From: Branchinecta lynchi
Lineage: Eukaryota > Arthropoda > Branchiopoda > Anostraca > Branchinectidae
Direction: 5' to 3'
Assembly (NCBI GenBank): GCA_023053575.1
Contig: JAKZAP010000001.1
Span: 21,346,533-21,410,532, forward strand
DNA length: 64,000 nt
The position numbers and the translations under genes were made by a program. The notes beneath the pieces are model-generated. The model saw only the letters and a list, made by a program, of their open reading frames with translations. It had not been told where the DNA came from and made no database searches. Below are positions 48,576-59,866 of the stretch, piece by piece. The first letter of the stretch is position 1. Every line of letters starts with the position of its first letter.

Positions 48576-49119
48576 TTCACTGTACATACTGTACGGATGT
48601 CTGACGCTTGTCGGCCATGCCACATGGCTATTTCCATTTTTTTTTATGATAACTTAACTAATTTGAGCAGCTAAAAAGGCTGAGAAGCTCAGTAGCAAAG
48701 TCGGGTTACAGTAAATCAGTAGCTTAGTGAATAACCTAGATGCTGTGAGTCTCCGACTAGTCAGCAGAAATATTTTCATATCCTGTGGTTTGATCATTAG
48801 TAGGGTACAGGGAAAAATACAGAACCCTGAAGCCGCTACGCACAACTATGGTAGTCAGAATAAAGTTTACTTGCAAAAATCTCCATTATTATAAAAGGCT
48901 AACCATGTTGAGTCCCTAATGTGTGTTTGTATTGTTTATTTTCTTTTTCTTATGAGATATTTTATGGTCTTTGTTTGCCACTAGTTAGCCAAGCTAAAAA
49001 TCAACAAATTTTATTGTATTATATTTGTTTTAACAACTGTAAATTCGTCTGTAATTGCAAGGTTTGTTAATACTATAATATCTAAGTACCTATGGTGTTG
49101 TAACATATTTTATTCTTTA

Positions 49120-50517
49120 CAGGAAATTGAATGGATCAACTGACCAAGAAGCAGGTCAGGATTGCGAATAGCCTAAAGAAAGAGGAGAAATCTGACTTCT
49201 TATTTTGTGCCAAACACGGATATTCTTCCTTTATCAGAGGCTTGAGTCCTGGACAAGCTCAGTGATACATTGAAGACAGTAAGAGACAGGCACTACAGGC
49301 CTCTGATGACTACAATGGCAGGTGCTGCTATTGCCAGCACCTAAATCTTTGGTGGCATGCAGTGAGAAGGCCAAATATCATGAAAAGTTTATCAAGGGGT
49401 TTCTCAATCTTTAATCAGTGGAAGAAGAGATTGTAGATGGTTACGGTTTGCCAAAAATGGATGCTGTTTGCCAACAGCCTATAAAAGAGAAAACTGATTG
49501 ACTTTTCTATGTGTATTTGTGCCAAACAACTGACATCGCTCCTTGGTCACAGGCTAAAGTGTTGGACAAGCTAAGTGATTTGCTGCAAAAAAGCTCATGA
49601 CTGCAATCTCAAAACCTGATTTTTGTGATTGTGTGTTGCATGAAACTTGTAGGAAAAAGTTTTTTTCCACTTCTAAGTCCTCAGTCTTGTTAGCTGATGG
49701 GACTTCTGACACTGTGCAACTTGGACATCAACATCAACTCCTAGTCCCATGGTCCTACAGTTAAGGTCTCAAAGTGTTGACTTTTCATATACTGACACTT
49801 TCCTCTTTTACCTGAAAAAAGAATGTAAAGAGAGGCCAGAGTCTCAACTTCGCAGAGTTTCTGAAGCGTCAAGGAGCGTTAACACAGTAATTGAACATGC
49901 TTGTGCACTAACTGAGCGAGATATTCTTCTTGCTTCTGGATGCAGGGCTCGTGATCTTGTTGCAGAGAAGGCCAGGTATCTCGATAAATGCTTGAGGAAC
50001 TTGTCATGGAAATTGAACCAAAGTGTAAATGATGGTAGTGTGTACAAAACATCACAAATCAGAGAAAACTTTTCTGTCCTTTTAAAGCAGAGTGACAGCC
50101 ATACTATGAAACGGCTGAAGAATCGCCTAAAAATGATCTCCGTATACATCTTTTGCCATGCAAAAGGAGCCCATGTGGCTGTCACCCACCGACAGATCAT
50201 TTTTTTTTTTGCACTGGCTGCGTGCATTTTTGCAATTTTCCGTGTAGACGCAAGCTCACGACCCCATACCTGTCTCTTTGAACCCACTGGACTACGGATG
50301 GGCCGATGAGATACGTGGGGGAGCAAAAGCAGCGGCAACTGATGGGCCATATTTTTCCAGGCAGTGTGGTCGGTGTTTTTTGTGCCTGCAAGAAATCTTG
50401 CAGCAAAAATGCTCATGTGCTGTAACCAAGAGATCTCGTGATTTACTATGCGCATCCGGGGGGAAATGTGTCAATGTCATTGTAATAGACGAGGAAGAAG
50501 AGGATTTCGAAGCCTAA
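49120..50517 (+). pseudogene. Broken coding region of the TAGTCTGG transposon
   Basis: An initial open piece begins MDQLTKKQVRIANSLKKEEK and reaches a stop near 49263. Later pieces carry a CDCVLHETCRKKF block (about 49625) and DLVAEKARYLDKC (about 49960), a His/Cys-rich style seen in uncharacterised repetitive invertebrate proteins. The last piece contains CGRCFLCLQEIL and an acidic C-terminus (VIDEEEEDFEA, stop at 50517). The inverted copy at 62669 has other lesions: here a single-base loss near 49745 breaks the frame, while there a stop lies near 63622. I cannot assign a transposase superfamily. Confidence 0.6.
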
Positions 50518-51045
50518 CTCATTTGTGATTAAATATGAAAGTTGACAGGACCAACTTTTGCAAATATGGTTTTAATAAATCTACTCTTTCACCGTAAATA
50601 AACATACCTAAATAAACTTTTCCATTGTTTCTGAAGGATAGTTATTAGTCAGAGTTGGAATCACCGTAGCTGGTTAGCTGATAATAGTTTTCGACCCGCT
50701 TTAGAAAAATGAAATGGAACGCCAAGACATCCGAATTTGAGTGTTGGTGCGTAACATCTTTAGCACATGTCTGATCCCAGTATCCCGCCCAGATTCGAAA
50801 TCAGCGTGGTCGATTTACCTAGAATCCATCGTCGGATCAGCTGCCCCCGACGGGAAAGCTACTTTTCACATTTTGATACTTGGGCCCCAGACTAAGATGC
50901 TTTTGGGGCTCTTTGTGACAATGCCTGTTACATAACATTTTAATGCGTAACCTTTGAGAAACATAACAACTAACATCCTGAGTGTTGTGTATCGAAACCG
51001 CACATCCTTGTATTATACCTTATGAAACTTCTGGTTCTGACAGTG

Positions 51046-51533
51046 AACGTGTCCCAAAGCTTTTTGGTGCTGTAAATGCTGCATTAATGCTGCATTTTCT
51101 TTTTTTTTTTGTCCGCTGTTATTCTTCTCTGACACTTTTAGAATACCAAATTTTTAGGTCAGGAAGAAGAAGAAGAAAAAATAAATAGCTGTATAAAGCT
51201 GACAAAATGGATCAGCTACTGATATCATACCTTCTTATCTTTCCTTTCTTCGTTGGCCATGATCGCCAGTTGTCTTAGAATTTGGAATGTTTGCGGAATT
51301 GTCAGTTGTCCGAATTGTCTGTTTGCCGCCGAAAACACTGAGAGAATCGCTGTACTCCCCAGCTTCTTCTTGAAAATTATAGAATTTGACATTCTTGGTG
51401 AAATTTTCGATGAATTTTATGCTGAATTAATGCTGCATTAATTGAGGGAAAATTTAAGTCCAAAAGCGAAATACTGCATAAAATGCTAAATTAATTCAGC
51501 ATTTTCGTTCGTTTCGGAGCCTTCGGACACGTT
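51046..51533 (+). mobile_element. Family H MITE, copy 1
   Basis: The ends are AACGTGTCCCAAAGCT and the complement of AACGTGTCCGAAGGCT. CAGTG flanks both sides (51041-51045 and 51534-51538), the left one being the end of the family G element. The interior has AATGCTGCATTAAT palindromes. Confidence 0.75.
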
Positions 51534-52065
51534 CAGTGTTGTACCCGAATATTTCAGGCCGAAAATGAGGGATTCTCCGCGCCGACTTCTGACCGCCAGA
51601 AAATGATCTGTCAGAGACTGAGGCGGTCCTCAATCAAAAACGAAAACCAAACAAAAGTCGACGCCAGCGAAGTAGCGAAAAGCTGACTACGTAAAACAGA
51701 ATGTCAGAAACAATAGGAGGAAGCATTAGGTCCGGATCCAGGAATTTATTTCGACGGGGGAGGTCTACCCGCGGGTCGGACCCAATCCATACAAAACAGT
51801 AAAACAAAAACAAAAATCAGAGGTTAAAGCCTATAAAATAAACGATTATTCCCGGGAGGGAGGGGCGGGTCGAACCACCTAACTCCCCCTTGAATATGAC
51901 CCTTAAGCTGTTACCAGGGATGTTTTTTTAGTTTCCTAAGTGAGGGAACTTCGAATGCGAATTCTCGCATTTCTCGCAAGCGAAATCTTATCGGACTGTG
52001 TGTGTGAACGTAGCTTTAATAAACATAGCGTGTAACACAAATAGGTGGAAAATCTTTATTCCCGA
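51534..52065. other. Spacer between family H copies
   Basis: No element ends recognised. GC-richer and partly purine-rich, with a TTCTCGCATTTCTCGC phrase near 51960. Confidence 0.4.
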
Positions 52066-52525
52066 ACGTGTCCGAAAGCTTTTTGGTGCTGTAAATGCTG
52101 CATTAATTTTTGCATATTCTTTTGTTTTTTGTCCGAAAGCTGTTCCAGAATACCAAAATTTAAGTCAGGAAGAAGAAGAAGAAAAAAGAATTAGCTGTAC
52201 AAAGCTGACAAAATGGATCAGCTACTGATATCTATCCTTCTTATTTTCCCTTTCTTCGTTGGCCATGATCGCCAGTTGTCTTAGAATTTGGAATGTTTGC
52301 CGAATTGTCAGTTGTCTTTTTGAATTTGTTATATTTGCAGCGAAAAACACTGAGAGAATCGCCGTACTCCCCAGTTTCTTTTTGAAAATTCAGCATAAAA
52401 TTTAGCATTCTTACTGAATTTTTCCATGAATTAACTGAGCGAAAATTTAAGTCCGAAAGCGAAATGCTGCATAAAATGCTGAATTAATTCAGCATTTTCG
52501 TTCGTTTCGGAGCTTTCGGAAACCT
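52066..52525 (+). mobile_element. Family H MITE, copy 2
   Basis: Begins AACGTGTCCGAAAGCTTTTT and ends GGAGCTTTCGGAAACC. It is a direct-orientation relative of 51046-51533, sharing ATGGATCAGCTACTGATATC and GGCCATGATCGCCAGTTG. No clear target duplication. Confidence 0.68.
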
Positions 52526-52546
52526 TCCCAACATCTACCATAGCAA

Positions 52547-54262
52547 ACAAGAGCTAGAAGCTCATATGGCACTTGCAAGGCTGGTCAAAGGATGAAAGTG
52601 GGAATTTGCCAATTCGAGGGTTTGTTGTGATCATCTGTAAGCAAAACACTTGAGATAAGAATGATCATGGGCCCTTGGAAATCCCAAGAATGTATCGTTT
52701 GGTAAAAAGTATTTTATTTTTTTTTGGCTGTGATGATGCGCCCTTTAAGGGCGCTACAAATTCATCTTTAATAAAACCCTTAAAGCAAAAATGATGATAG
52801 GCTCATCGATATCATGTGAAACGTATATTTTTTCTCAAAAATAGTTTTTGGACTTTAAGGGATTCACTTGTAAGCAAAATCCTTGAGGCAAAAATGATCA
52901 TGGACCCTTGGGGATCATGAATATACATGGATTGGTAAAAAAAAAAAAAAAAAAAAATGACTTTTTGATTAAGATGCGAACTTTAAGGGAGCTAGAAATT
53001 AATTTCTATTCAAAACCCTTACGGCAAAAATGATCATCGGCTCATGGAGATCATGAAAACGTATATTTAGCATAAAGTATTTTTTGTTGTTAAGACGGAT
53101 TCAGGAAATGACGATTGCTAAGCTAATCTTGTCAAGAATGTTCAAGCCAAGTTTCATCGTCCTAGCACATCTTGAAGTAGCTTAACTCGCGATCATAGGA
53201 AATCCAGACCCCCCCCCCCTCCAACTTCCCCCACAGCCCGAATCACGTCAGGTTCTGTCACTGATGTATCTAGGGCGTGTGCTTGTTCTTCCCACCAAGT
53301 GTCGTCCCAACCGCTCTATCTAAACGTGTCACAAGATTTCCGGTTCTCCCCTGTACTCCCCCCCCCCCCAGATTCATCAAATCCGGTTCGGACTAGAAAT
53401 TGGGACATTTGAGACACGAGGTCTTCCCAAATATCAAGTTTCATTAAGATCCTATCACCCGTTCGAAAGTTATACCATAGATATTCCTTCGTGAAGTTAA
53501 TTTTCCAGTTTGAGCGGCTAGAGCCTGAAGAGGACCCTTACCAAGAAGGGCCAAAATATAGCTCCAATAAAATGTAGCTGACTTATCCGTCTTGCACCGT
53601 CAAATATAAGTTATACCATACCTCAAGATTCTGGATTCCCCTCCCCCCAAATGGTCGGTTCAGTGAACTGACTATTTATAAGCCAATCTTATCAAGTCTC
53701 TAACATTCAAGCCAAGTTTCATCGTCCTTACATTGCAAATCTGGAAGTAAATTAACTCGCAATTAAAGCAATTCCCCCCCCCCTCTAACTCCCTCCACAG
53801 TGCACCGAATCCGGTCCGGTTCTATCACTGATGTAACTAGGGCTTATGCTTGTTCTTCCCTCCAAGTTTCATCACAATCGCCCCACTCTAAGCGTGTCAC
53901 AAGATTTCCGGTTCGCCCCCCACCCCATTCGTCGGGTCCGGTCCGGACTTGAAAAAGGACGCCTGGGAGAAGAGGTCTTTCCAAATTTCAAGGTTTCATT
54001 AAGATCCGATCACCCGGTCCAAAGTTATGCATACCTCAAGATTCCGGATTCCCGCTCCCTCCACTCCCCCTACGGTGGTCTGATCGGAGAACTGACTATT
54101 TCCAAGTTTGTTTGGTCGGGTGCCTGATATGCCTAACAATTTTCATCGTTTTAGCACTTCTCGAAGTACCCTAACTCGAGAGCAGTGAACCGACAGACCG
54201 ACCAACCAACCGACCGAAAAGTGATCGATATATGGCACTTAAGCGAAGCTGCAAGTGTCATG
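52547..54262 (+). mobile_element. Family A element with both ends and both arrays
   Basis: The 5' end is ACAAGAGCTAGAAGCTCATA then TGGCACTTGCAAGG. The E array spans about 52580-53100 and the CAAGTTTCATC array about 53140-54160. Then come the ACCGACAGACCGACC stretch and the 3' hairpin TATGGCACTT / CAAGTGTCATG. This copy best shows the full order of modules. A family D fragment is nested at 53480-53607. Confidence 0.8.
53480..53607 (+). mobile_element. Half family D element with 13-bp target duplication
   Basis: Only one arm of the foldback is present (GCCTGAAGAGGACCCTTACC ... GTAGCTGACTTATCCG ... CAAATAT). AAGTTATACCATA occurs immediately before (53467-53479) and after (53608-53620), so this was an insertion into the family A array. 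Confidence 0.78.
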
Positions 54263-54566
54263 AAAACCGTTTGAAGCCATATGTGATGAAGTCATTTAGT
54301 TAAATTCCACCTTTTCCCATATTAAAACCCCGCCAGAATGTTCGTCAAGGTTTCGTCACCTCTGAAATCAAATGACGTCATCGTTCTTCCTTGCAGTAAC
54401 CGAAAAGATATTTTTTCAGCAGTCAGAAACGATTTCTCTCCTCTCACTTTGATTCTATTCATATTCTTGGGAGTCTCTGAAAGAATGACGACAGGTTTGT
54501 TTGTTTACCTCTGATGAAGAGCTCATCTTGGCAAACGCAAAGAGCTCACAGAACTGAACTTACACA

Positions 54567-55415
54567 ACAAGACCAGAAGTTTCGATGGGATCCCAAACAT
54601 TTATTACCCAGACAATTCGGTCGTGTAGATATCCGGTCTTCGCGAGACTCCTTGAATATTTTTACTATTAAGATTTAGAAACAGAAGAAGGTCAATGGCT
54701 AATCATTTGAGAAAACCAAGTTCAGATAAGGATTCATCATGTGTGTATTTATTCCTAGTCTATCAGTCAGTATCTACTTTGACGAAACTGAACAAATCTT
54801 CCTGCCTTACTTCTGCCAAATCTCCGGTTTCGACCGGATTCCGGGCGAACTACTTGTCCGGCAAATACCCAAGTTCTTAAAGGAATTCAGCGTATCACCT
54901 TACCCCAATATCGAACATCTAATCAACTTCAGATAAAACTTTTACTTTTAATAAATTTTCCGGTGGATGGATTCCGGCGAACTCCATGACCGACAAGAAA
55001 AATGATTTTCCTATAAATGTCCAGCATGTCGTCTTACCCTTAAATCGAACATCTAATCAACTTTACATAAATAAAACTTTTACTTTCCACAAACTTCCCG
55101 GTTTTGGCCGAATTCCGGGCGAACTACTTGTCCGGCGGGAAAATGGTTTTGATACTTGTGTTCAGCATGTCATCTTACCCCTAAACCATCTGTTTAAAAA
55201 AAACTGTTCGCCCCTTAATTTGAAACCCCACCGCCACCCCTAAATGTTGGGCAACAGAGCCCATCTACAAACTCGACCTCTTCCTTGACCCAAATAGTCC
55301 TCACACCAAGCTTCATCAAAATATCTCGTTCCCTTCGAGAGTGATCGTGCTCACAGACGGACAATTTTTGCAATGTCATCGGTATCGCTCCACTTACGTT
55401 TTGGGATCATAAAAA
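54567..55415 (+). mobile_element. Family B hairpin-ended element
   Basis: Starts ACAAGACCAGAAG and ends TTTTGGGATCATAAAAA (palindrome partly lost). Four to five array units at about 54810-55200. Confidence 0.72.
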
Positions 55416-55807
55416 CGGCGGTTTTGTCGAGTCTTCTAGCAGAGCTCTATAGTTCGGTTCATTATACAGTTCTGAGATTTATCCCGTTTCTTGAGTCGGT
55501 AGGCTACATATATATAGTCATACATTATATTTATACTAAATTCCATGGACTACAACAACTTAATACAAATGTTGGTGAAAACTTTTCCAATCCAACCCCG
55601 TCCTGAAATATGGTTCCTTCCCCCACCCCTCCTCAGCTTTTGCATAAACTTTCAGGGACTGCATAAACGTTCAGCATTTATACTAAATTCCCTGACAATC
55701 CGACAATTTCCCTGACAAAAGTTGACAATTCGATAGAACTTCTGGCGTAGATTTTGGATCAAACTGAGTACGGAATCTAGTTCGGATTTCGCTGAGCAAT
55801 CCCGACC

Positions 55808-56806
55808 TTTTTGGGATCCGAAAACGTAAGTGGAAGGATATCTAAAAGTTGTCCGTCCGTCTGCCCGTCCGTCTGTGAGCACGATAACTCTCGAGGGAAT
55901 GAAATATTCTGATGAAATTTGGTGTGATGCCTATTTCGGTCAAGGGAGAGGTTGAGTTCTAGATGGGCTATGTAGCTGAACATTTAGGGGTGAGGGAGGG
56001 GGTTCAAATTAAGGGGCGAACATGTTCTTTTTTTAACAGATAATGAGATAATGAGTTGAACACAAATATGAAAACCATTTTCTCGCCGGACGAGTAGTTC
56101 GCTCGGAATCCGGCCAAAACCGAGTTTGTTGAAAGTAAAGTTTTATTCAAAGTTGATTAGATGTTCGATTTAGGTGTAAGAAGACATGCTGAACATTTAT
56201 ATGAAAACTATTTTGTCGTTAGACAAGTAATTCACCCGGAATCCGGCCAAAACTGGAAAATTTGGTAAAAGTAAAAGCTTTATCTGAAGTTAATTAGATG
56301 TTAGATTTAGGGATAAGAAAACACGGTGAATCCGCTTTTGACAATAATTTTCTGCCCAGACATATAGTTCGCCCCGAATCCGGCTGAAACCTAAAATTTG
56401 GTAAAAAGTTAAATATGATTTAAGTTTTTTTTTGGTGAAAGTTAAGATCAGATGTTCTATATATGGGTAAAGAGTTAAGCTGAATTCGTTTTTGAGCTTT
56501 AGTTTTTGCCAGACAAGTAATTCGCCCGGAATCTGGTCAAAACCAGAGATTGTCAGAAGTAAGGCAGGAAGATTTGATCAATTTCGTCAAGTAGATATGA
56601 GGTATAGCTAGGGGTAAATACGCACATGCTGAATCCACATCTGAATTTGGTTTTTCTCAGATGATGAGCCATTGGCCTTCTTCTGTTTCTAAATCTCAAT
56701 AGTAAAAATATTCAAGGAGTCTGGCGAAGAGCGGATATCTACAAGACCAAATTGTCTGGATCAAATATTAAATTTTGGGGATCCTATCGAAACCTTTGGT
56801 CTTGTT
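55808..56806 (-). mobile_element. Family B hairpin-ended element
   Basis: The hairpin TTTTTGGGATCCGAAAA at 55808 is followed by CGTAAGTGGAAGGATATC and a CCGTCCGT stretch. The opposite end GGTCTTGT is at 56806. The array is at about 56050-56560. With 54567-55415 it forms a head-to-head pair whose hairpin ends are about 390 bp apart. Confidence 0.75.
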
Positions 56807-59077
56807 CCTCTCACTTTACAACAAAAATAAATGTAAACTGGACAAACCCCTGTCTGTCCAGCTGAGATTCGGATTATGTCAATATTTCATGATATCCGGT
56901 CTAAAACCGCAAATATTCAGTTTCGAATGATCACTTTTCCGGATAGGTGGTTAGTCTAAAATGAAGAGGCTACAGCTTGAGAACCTGAATCCGAACAATT
57001 ATTTTTCTAGAATTCCCAAACGGACTTCCTTTCCGGATTTCCAGTCGATTGGACGATTTTGTCTGGAGGCCACGACCTTCGTATTTGCCAAGCGACATGA
57101 TGAATTTTCCACTCTACTTATCAAAGAATTTTTTAATCAAGGCCAGTGCAAGTGATTATTTAATTTCTTCGCCCTATTAAGTTCGGCCTGAAAGCGAGAT
57201 AGAGGCTCGAGAAAGGGTACCCAGCTAGTTCCAAAACTGTTGAAAGCAAAGTTGTACGAAAAAAACCCTGTTCTCTCAAATTTGTGTCTGTTCTCTTGAA
57301 GATCACCAAATTACTAAATTTGTACAACAACATGGCTACAATGTATTCTTTTCTACCTCGTGTCACAACTGGGAGTTCGTAAAAATGGGATCGTTCGTAA
57401 AACTGGAGCGTTCGGTTATGTTGTGAGCTACAAGCGTTCCAAATAAAGAAAGAAATCAGCTTCTATCAAACAGAGAGATCTTAGAGTAATCCTGACGTAC
57501 TCCAAGTGGAGCCTAAAACTGATACGCAGGCAGCCAACTGAAGACGCTTGAATATAAGATAAATTTGCACGTTTACAGTCACGACCTAAAATAGAAGATT
57601 GAGTGAAAAGATCACCGTCCTCAAATCGTTCTTTCCGGCTCGTTTCTTTAAATGTCAGAGCAACCTGTCACAGAACATTCACTTGCGCTTACACTTCCGC
57701 AAGTTTGGCCGCTAATTTGTAATTATGTAATACACAGCTGCCCGTAGGAAACACAGCACCTGAAGATGTTTTCGTCTATGTGTAAGCGGGTCGATAAACC
57801 CGAGGAATTCCGCGTCGAGTAGGCTGAGTGGACTAAGCCAACCGAGTTGCTGCTTTCACTTCTGTCGCTTGCAAAAAATCGCCGTTCGTTAGTGTAGCAG
57901 TCGTTATTCGCTAATGAGTTTCTGCGATACTTTTGGGTTGAGCTAAGATTGTTGGGTTGTAGCAAGAACCCAGGAAAAGAAAAAGAAACTAGGCTAAAAA
58001 AAGAGACACATAAGCCGTCCATCCGCCATTCTGAAGCACGTTAACTCCCGAGGGCACTGATAAGTTTTAAAGCACAATGGACACTTCTAATGCTTTACTT
58101 TGTATTAAATGCTTCACAAATAAACATTTTCGACTTTCTTTACAAGGCGCTACGAAAATCGGCCGTTTTCTTGTTATCCCTTGTCTTAACCTCTCTGGCA
58201 TTTCGGCGATCCAAATCTTAGGAGCTGGGATATGGTGGCAGGAAGTTCAAAGACTCCCAGTAATGCTTGATCGAAAAGGATATATTTGAGATGTCACCAA
58301 AGTCAAGCCGCAGATGCAGTTTACTTGATTGTTCTAGTGTTCCATCCGAAGTTCCATGGCTTAAAGTGCCTATTAAAAGTTTTTCTCTGTGGAATAGTGT
58401 TGTGAAGCTTGATTAGCTAAAATGTACCGGAATATGCGATATGCTTATAAAAAATAAAATAGCTACAAAAATCATTAAAAACAAATAACCTATTCAAATC
58501 TGAATTATACAAGCTGGTTTATGCATAAAATAAAGATCTACTAAGTATTCTAAGAAACATCACTTCTATCTTTGTCCAAGCTAGTAAATTGATTTTGTAC
58601 TGGCCCAAAAAATTACGCTCTGAAATATCACATAGAGGAAACTGTTGAAAAAGCTGCTGATCTAGGGGGTAAGCATTGTTGCTAGGTTGTTACAGAGTGA
58701 ACTTTAACTTTAAGAAACATTAAACTGTAAGAAAACTTGGCAGTGAATTCTCAGGTCAATAGTGAGGATCTCTGTTTGGATCGCTAAATCCTTTGGCCTT
58801 GTTCTTTTCCTTTCCCACATTTACTGGTGAATCCGTAAGGATTAGTTGGAGTATATTCGGATTGTTGAGCCTTCTGTAACTTTTTTAACTATCCATTGAT
58901 TTTCTTTCTGTGTTGTATGACAGAATGTTTCAACCTTGCTTGAACCGAACGGCTGTTAACGCACAAAGTTAGCTTATTTTCAAGCAACTTTGGTCGCCTT
59001 CCTGCGTAACAGTCTTGGGCTTCACTTGGACATTACTCAATAAAAAAAATAATTTGTTTTTTTGTCTGAATCAAACG
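56807..59077 (-). other. SMS intron sequence without recognised features
   Basis: About 2.3 kb of AT-rich sequence. The frames at 57723-58022 and 58077-58289 have no recognisable domain and no family G/H ends are present. Confidence 0.45.
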
Positions 59078-59866
59078 CAGAGGCGTCATTTGGGGGGGGG
59101 GGGGTGCAGCTGCCACCCTGGCCTTCCAAGGGGGCCAAGAGCTACCCAGGAAGAACAGGAAAATATCCCGAGAACTCAATTTCTAATCAGAACTGTGACA
59201 TCTGGTTGCGCCAGATCAGTTAACCAAGGTCACTCATGAAAACTGCACCCTTTTTTCCTGGATAGTCGAGGGCCCCCTTGGAAATTCAAGTGAGGGATGG
59301 AGCACAAAATATAGCAGTCAGCAAACACTCAGTGCCTTTTCGACTTATACTCAAGCTTGTTTATTTTGTAAAACGGTAATAAAAGTTTTAAAACTGTGTT
59401 TAACGTGGGTTGCAGCAAAGATTACTCGGTTTCAGTTTTGCTTCGGATAATCATTTTATTTGGAAAGGGTCGAGTTGAAGCACCGTCACGTACCATTTTT
59501 CAGTTTAGTGTCTCACTGTCTGAAATGTGTCGCGACCAAACATTGTGAGCTGATCTATGATAACTGGCCCTTGCTTTGATTTGTGATCCAAACAGGCACT
59601 CTCATCATGAAGACTTCCAAATTTTCGCCTGCGGCGCCTTTTGCAGTAGGCTACGCTCTGCTTACTTTGAGGTTTGGGATTATAATTTTTGAGATGGGCC
59701 CTTTATACCTAAAATTGGTTCGGGAAGTTTCTAAATCATTTTACTCCCGTTCTTGATTTCCGACAAGTACATTTTGCAGTATTCATCTCCCAAACACCTC
59801 GAACCGCCAGTGACGCCACCGCTGCCCCCACCCCTCCCCTTAGGTTTCAGCGAAATGACGCCTCTG
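59078..59866. mobile_element. hAT-type element, 789 bp
   Basis: The left end is CAGAGGCGTCATTT and the right end its exact complement, AAATGACGCCTCTG. The flanks ATCAAACG and ATTAAACG form an 8-bp target duplication with one mismatch. G and C tracts lie just inside the ends, as in the copies at 30673 and 47987. No intact transposase. Confidence 0.82.

Larger units (their letters stand above)
47236..50894. mobile_element. 3.66-kb DNA transposon with TAGTCTGGGG ends and 3-bp target duplication
   Basis: The left end is TAGTCTGGGGTCC and the right end the complement of TAGTCTGGGGCCC. The flanking family G sequence reads CAGCAGA on the left and AGATGC on the right. The uninterrupted family G copy at 33691 has CAGCAGATGC, so AGA was duplicated on insertion. 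The right third holds transposon-borne coding remnants. A second copy, inverted, begins at 62669 with the same end. Confidence 0.78.
46752..51045. mobile_element. Family G palindrome interrupted by a nested transposon
   Basis: The left end is CACTGTCGAAAGTTTCATAA then CAGACAACACAAGGATGCG; the right end, ACTTCTGGTTCTGACAGTG, is at 51045. The body stops at 47235 and resumes at 50895, where the TAGTCTGG element sits. A block of degenerate ATGCTACTA repeats (46850-47070) also lies within the left half. Confidence 0.7.
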
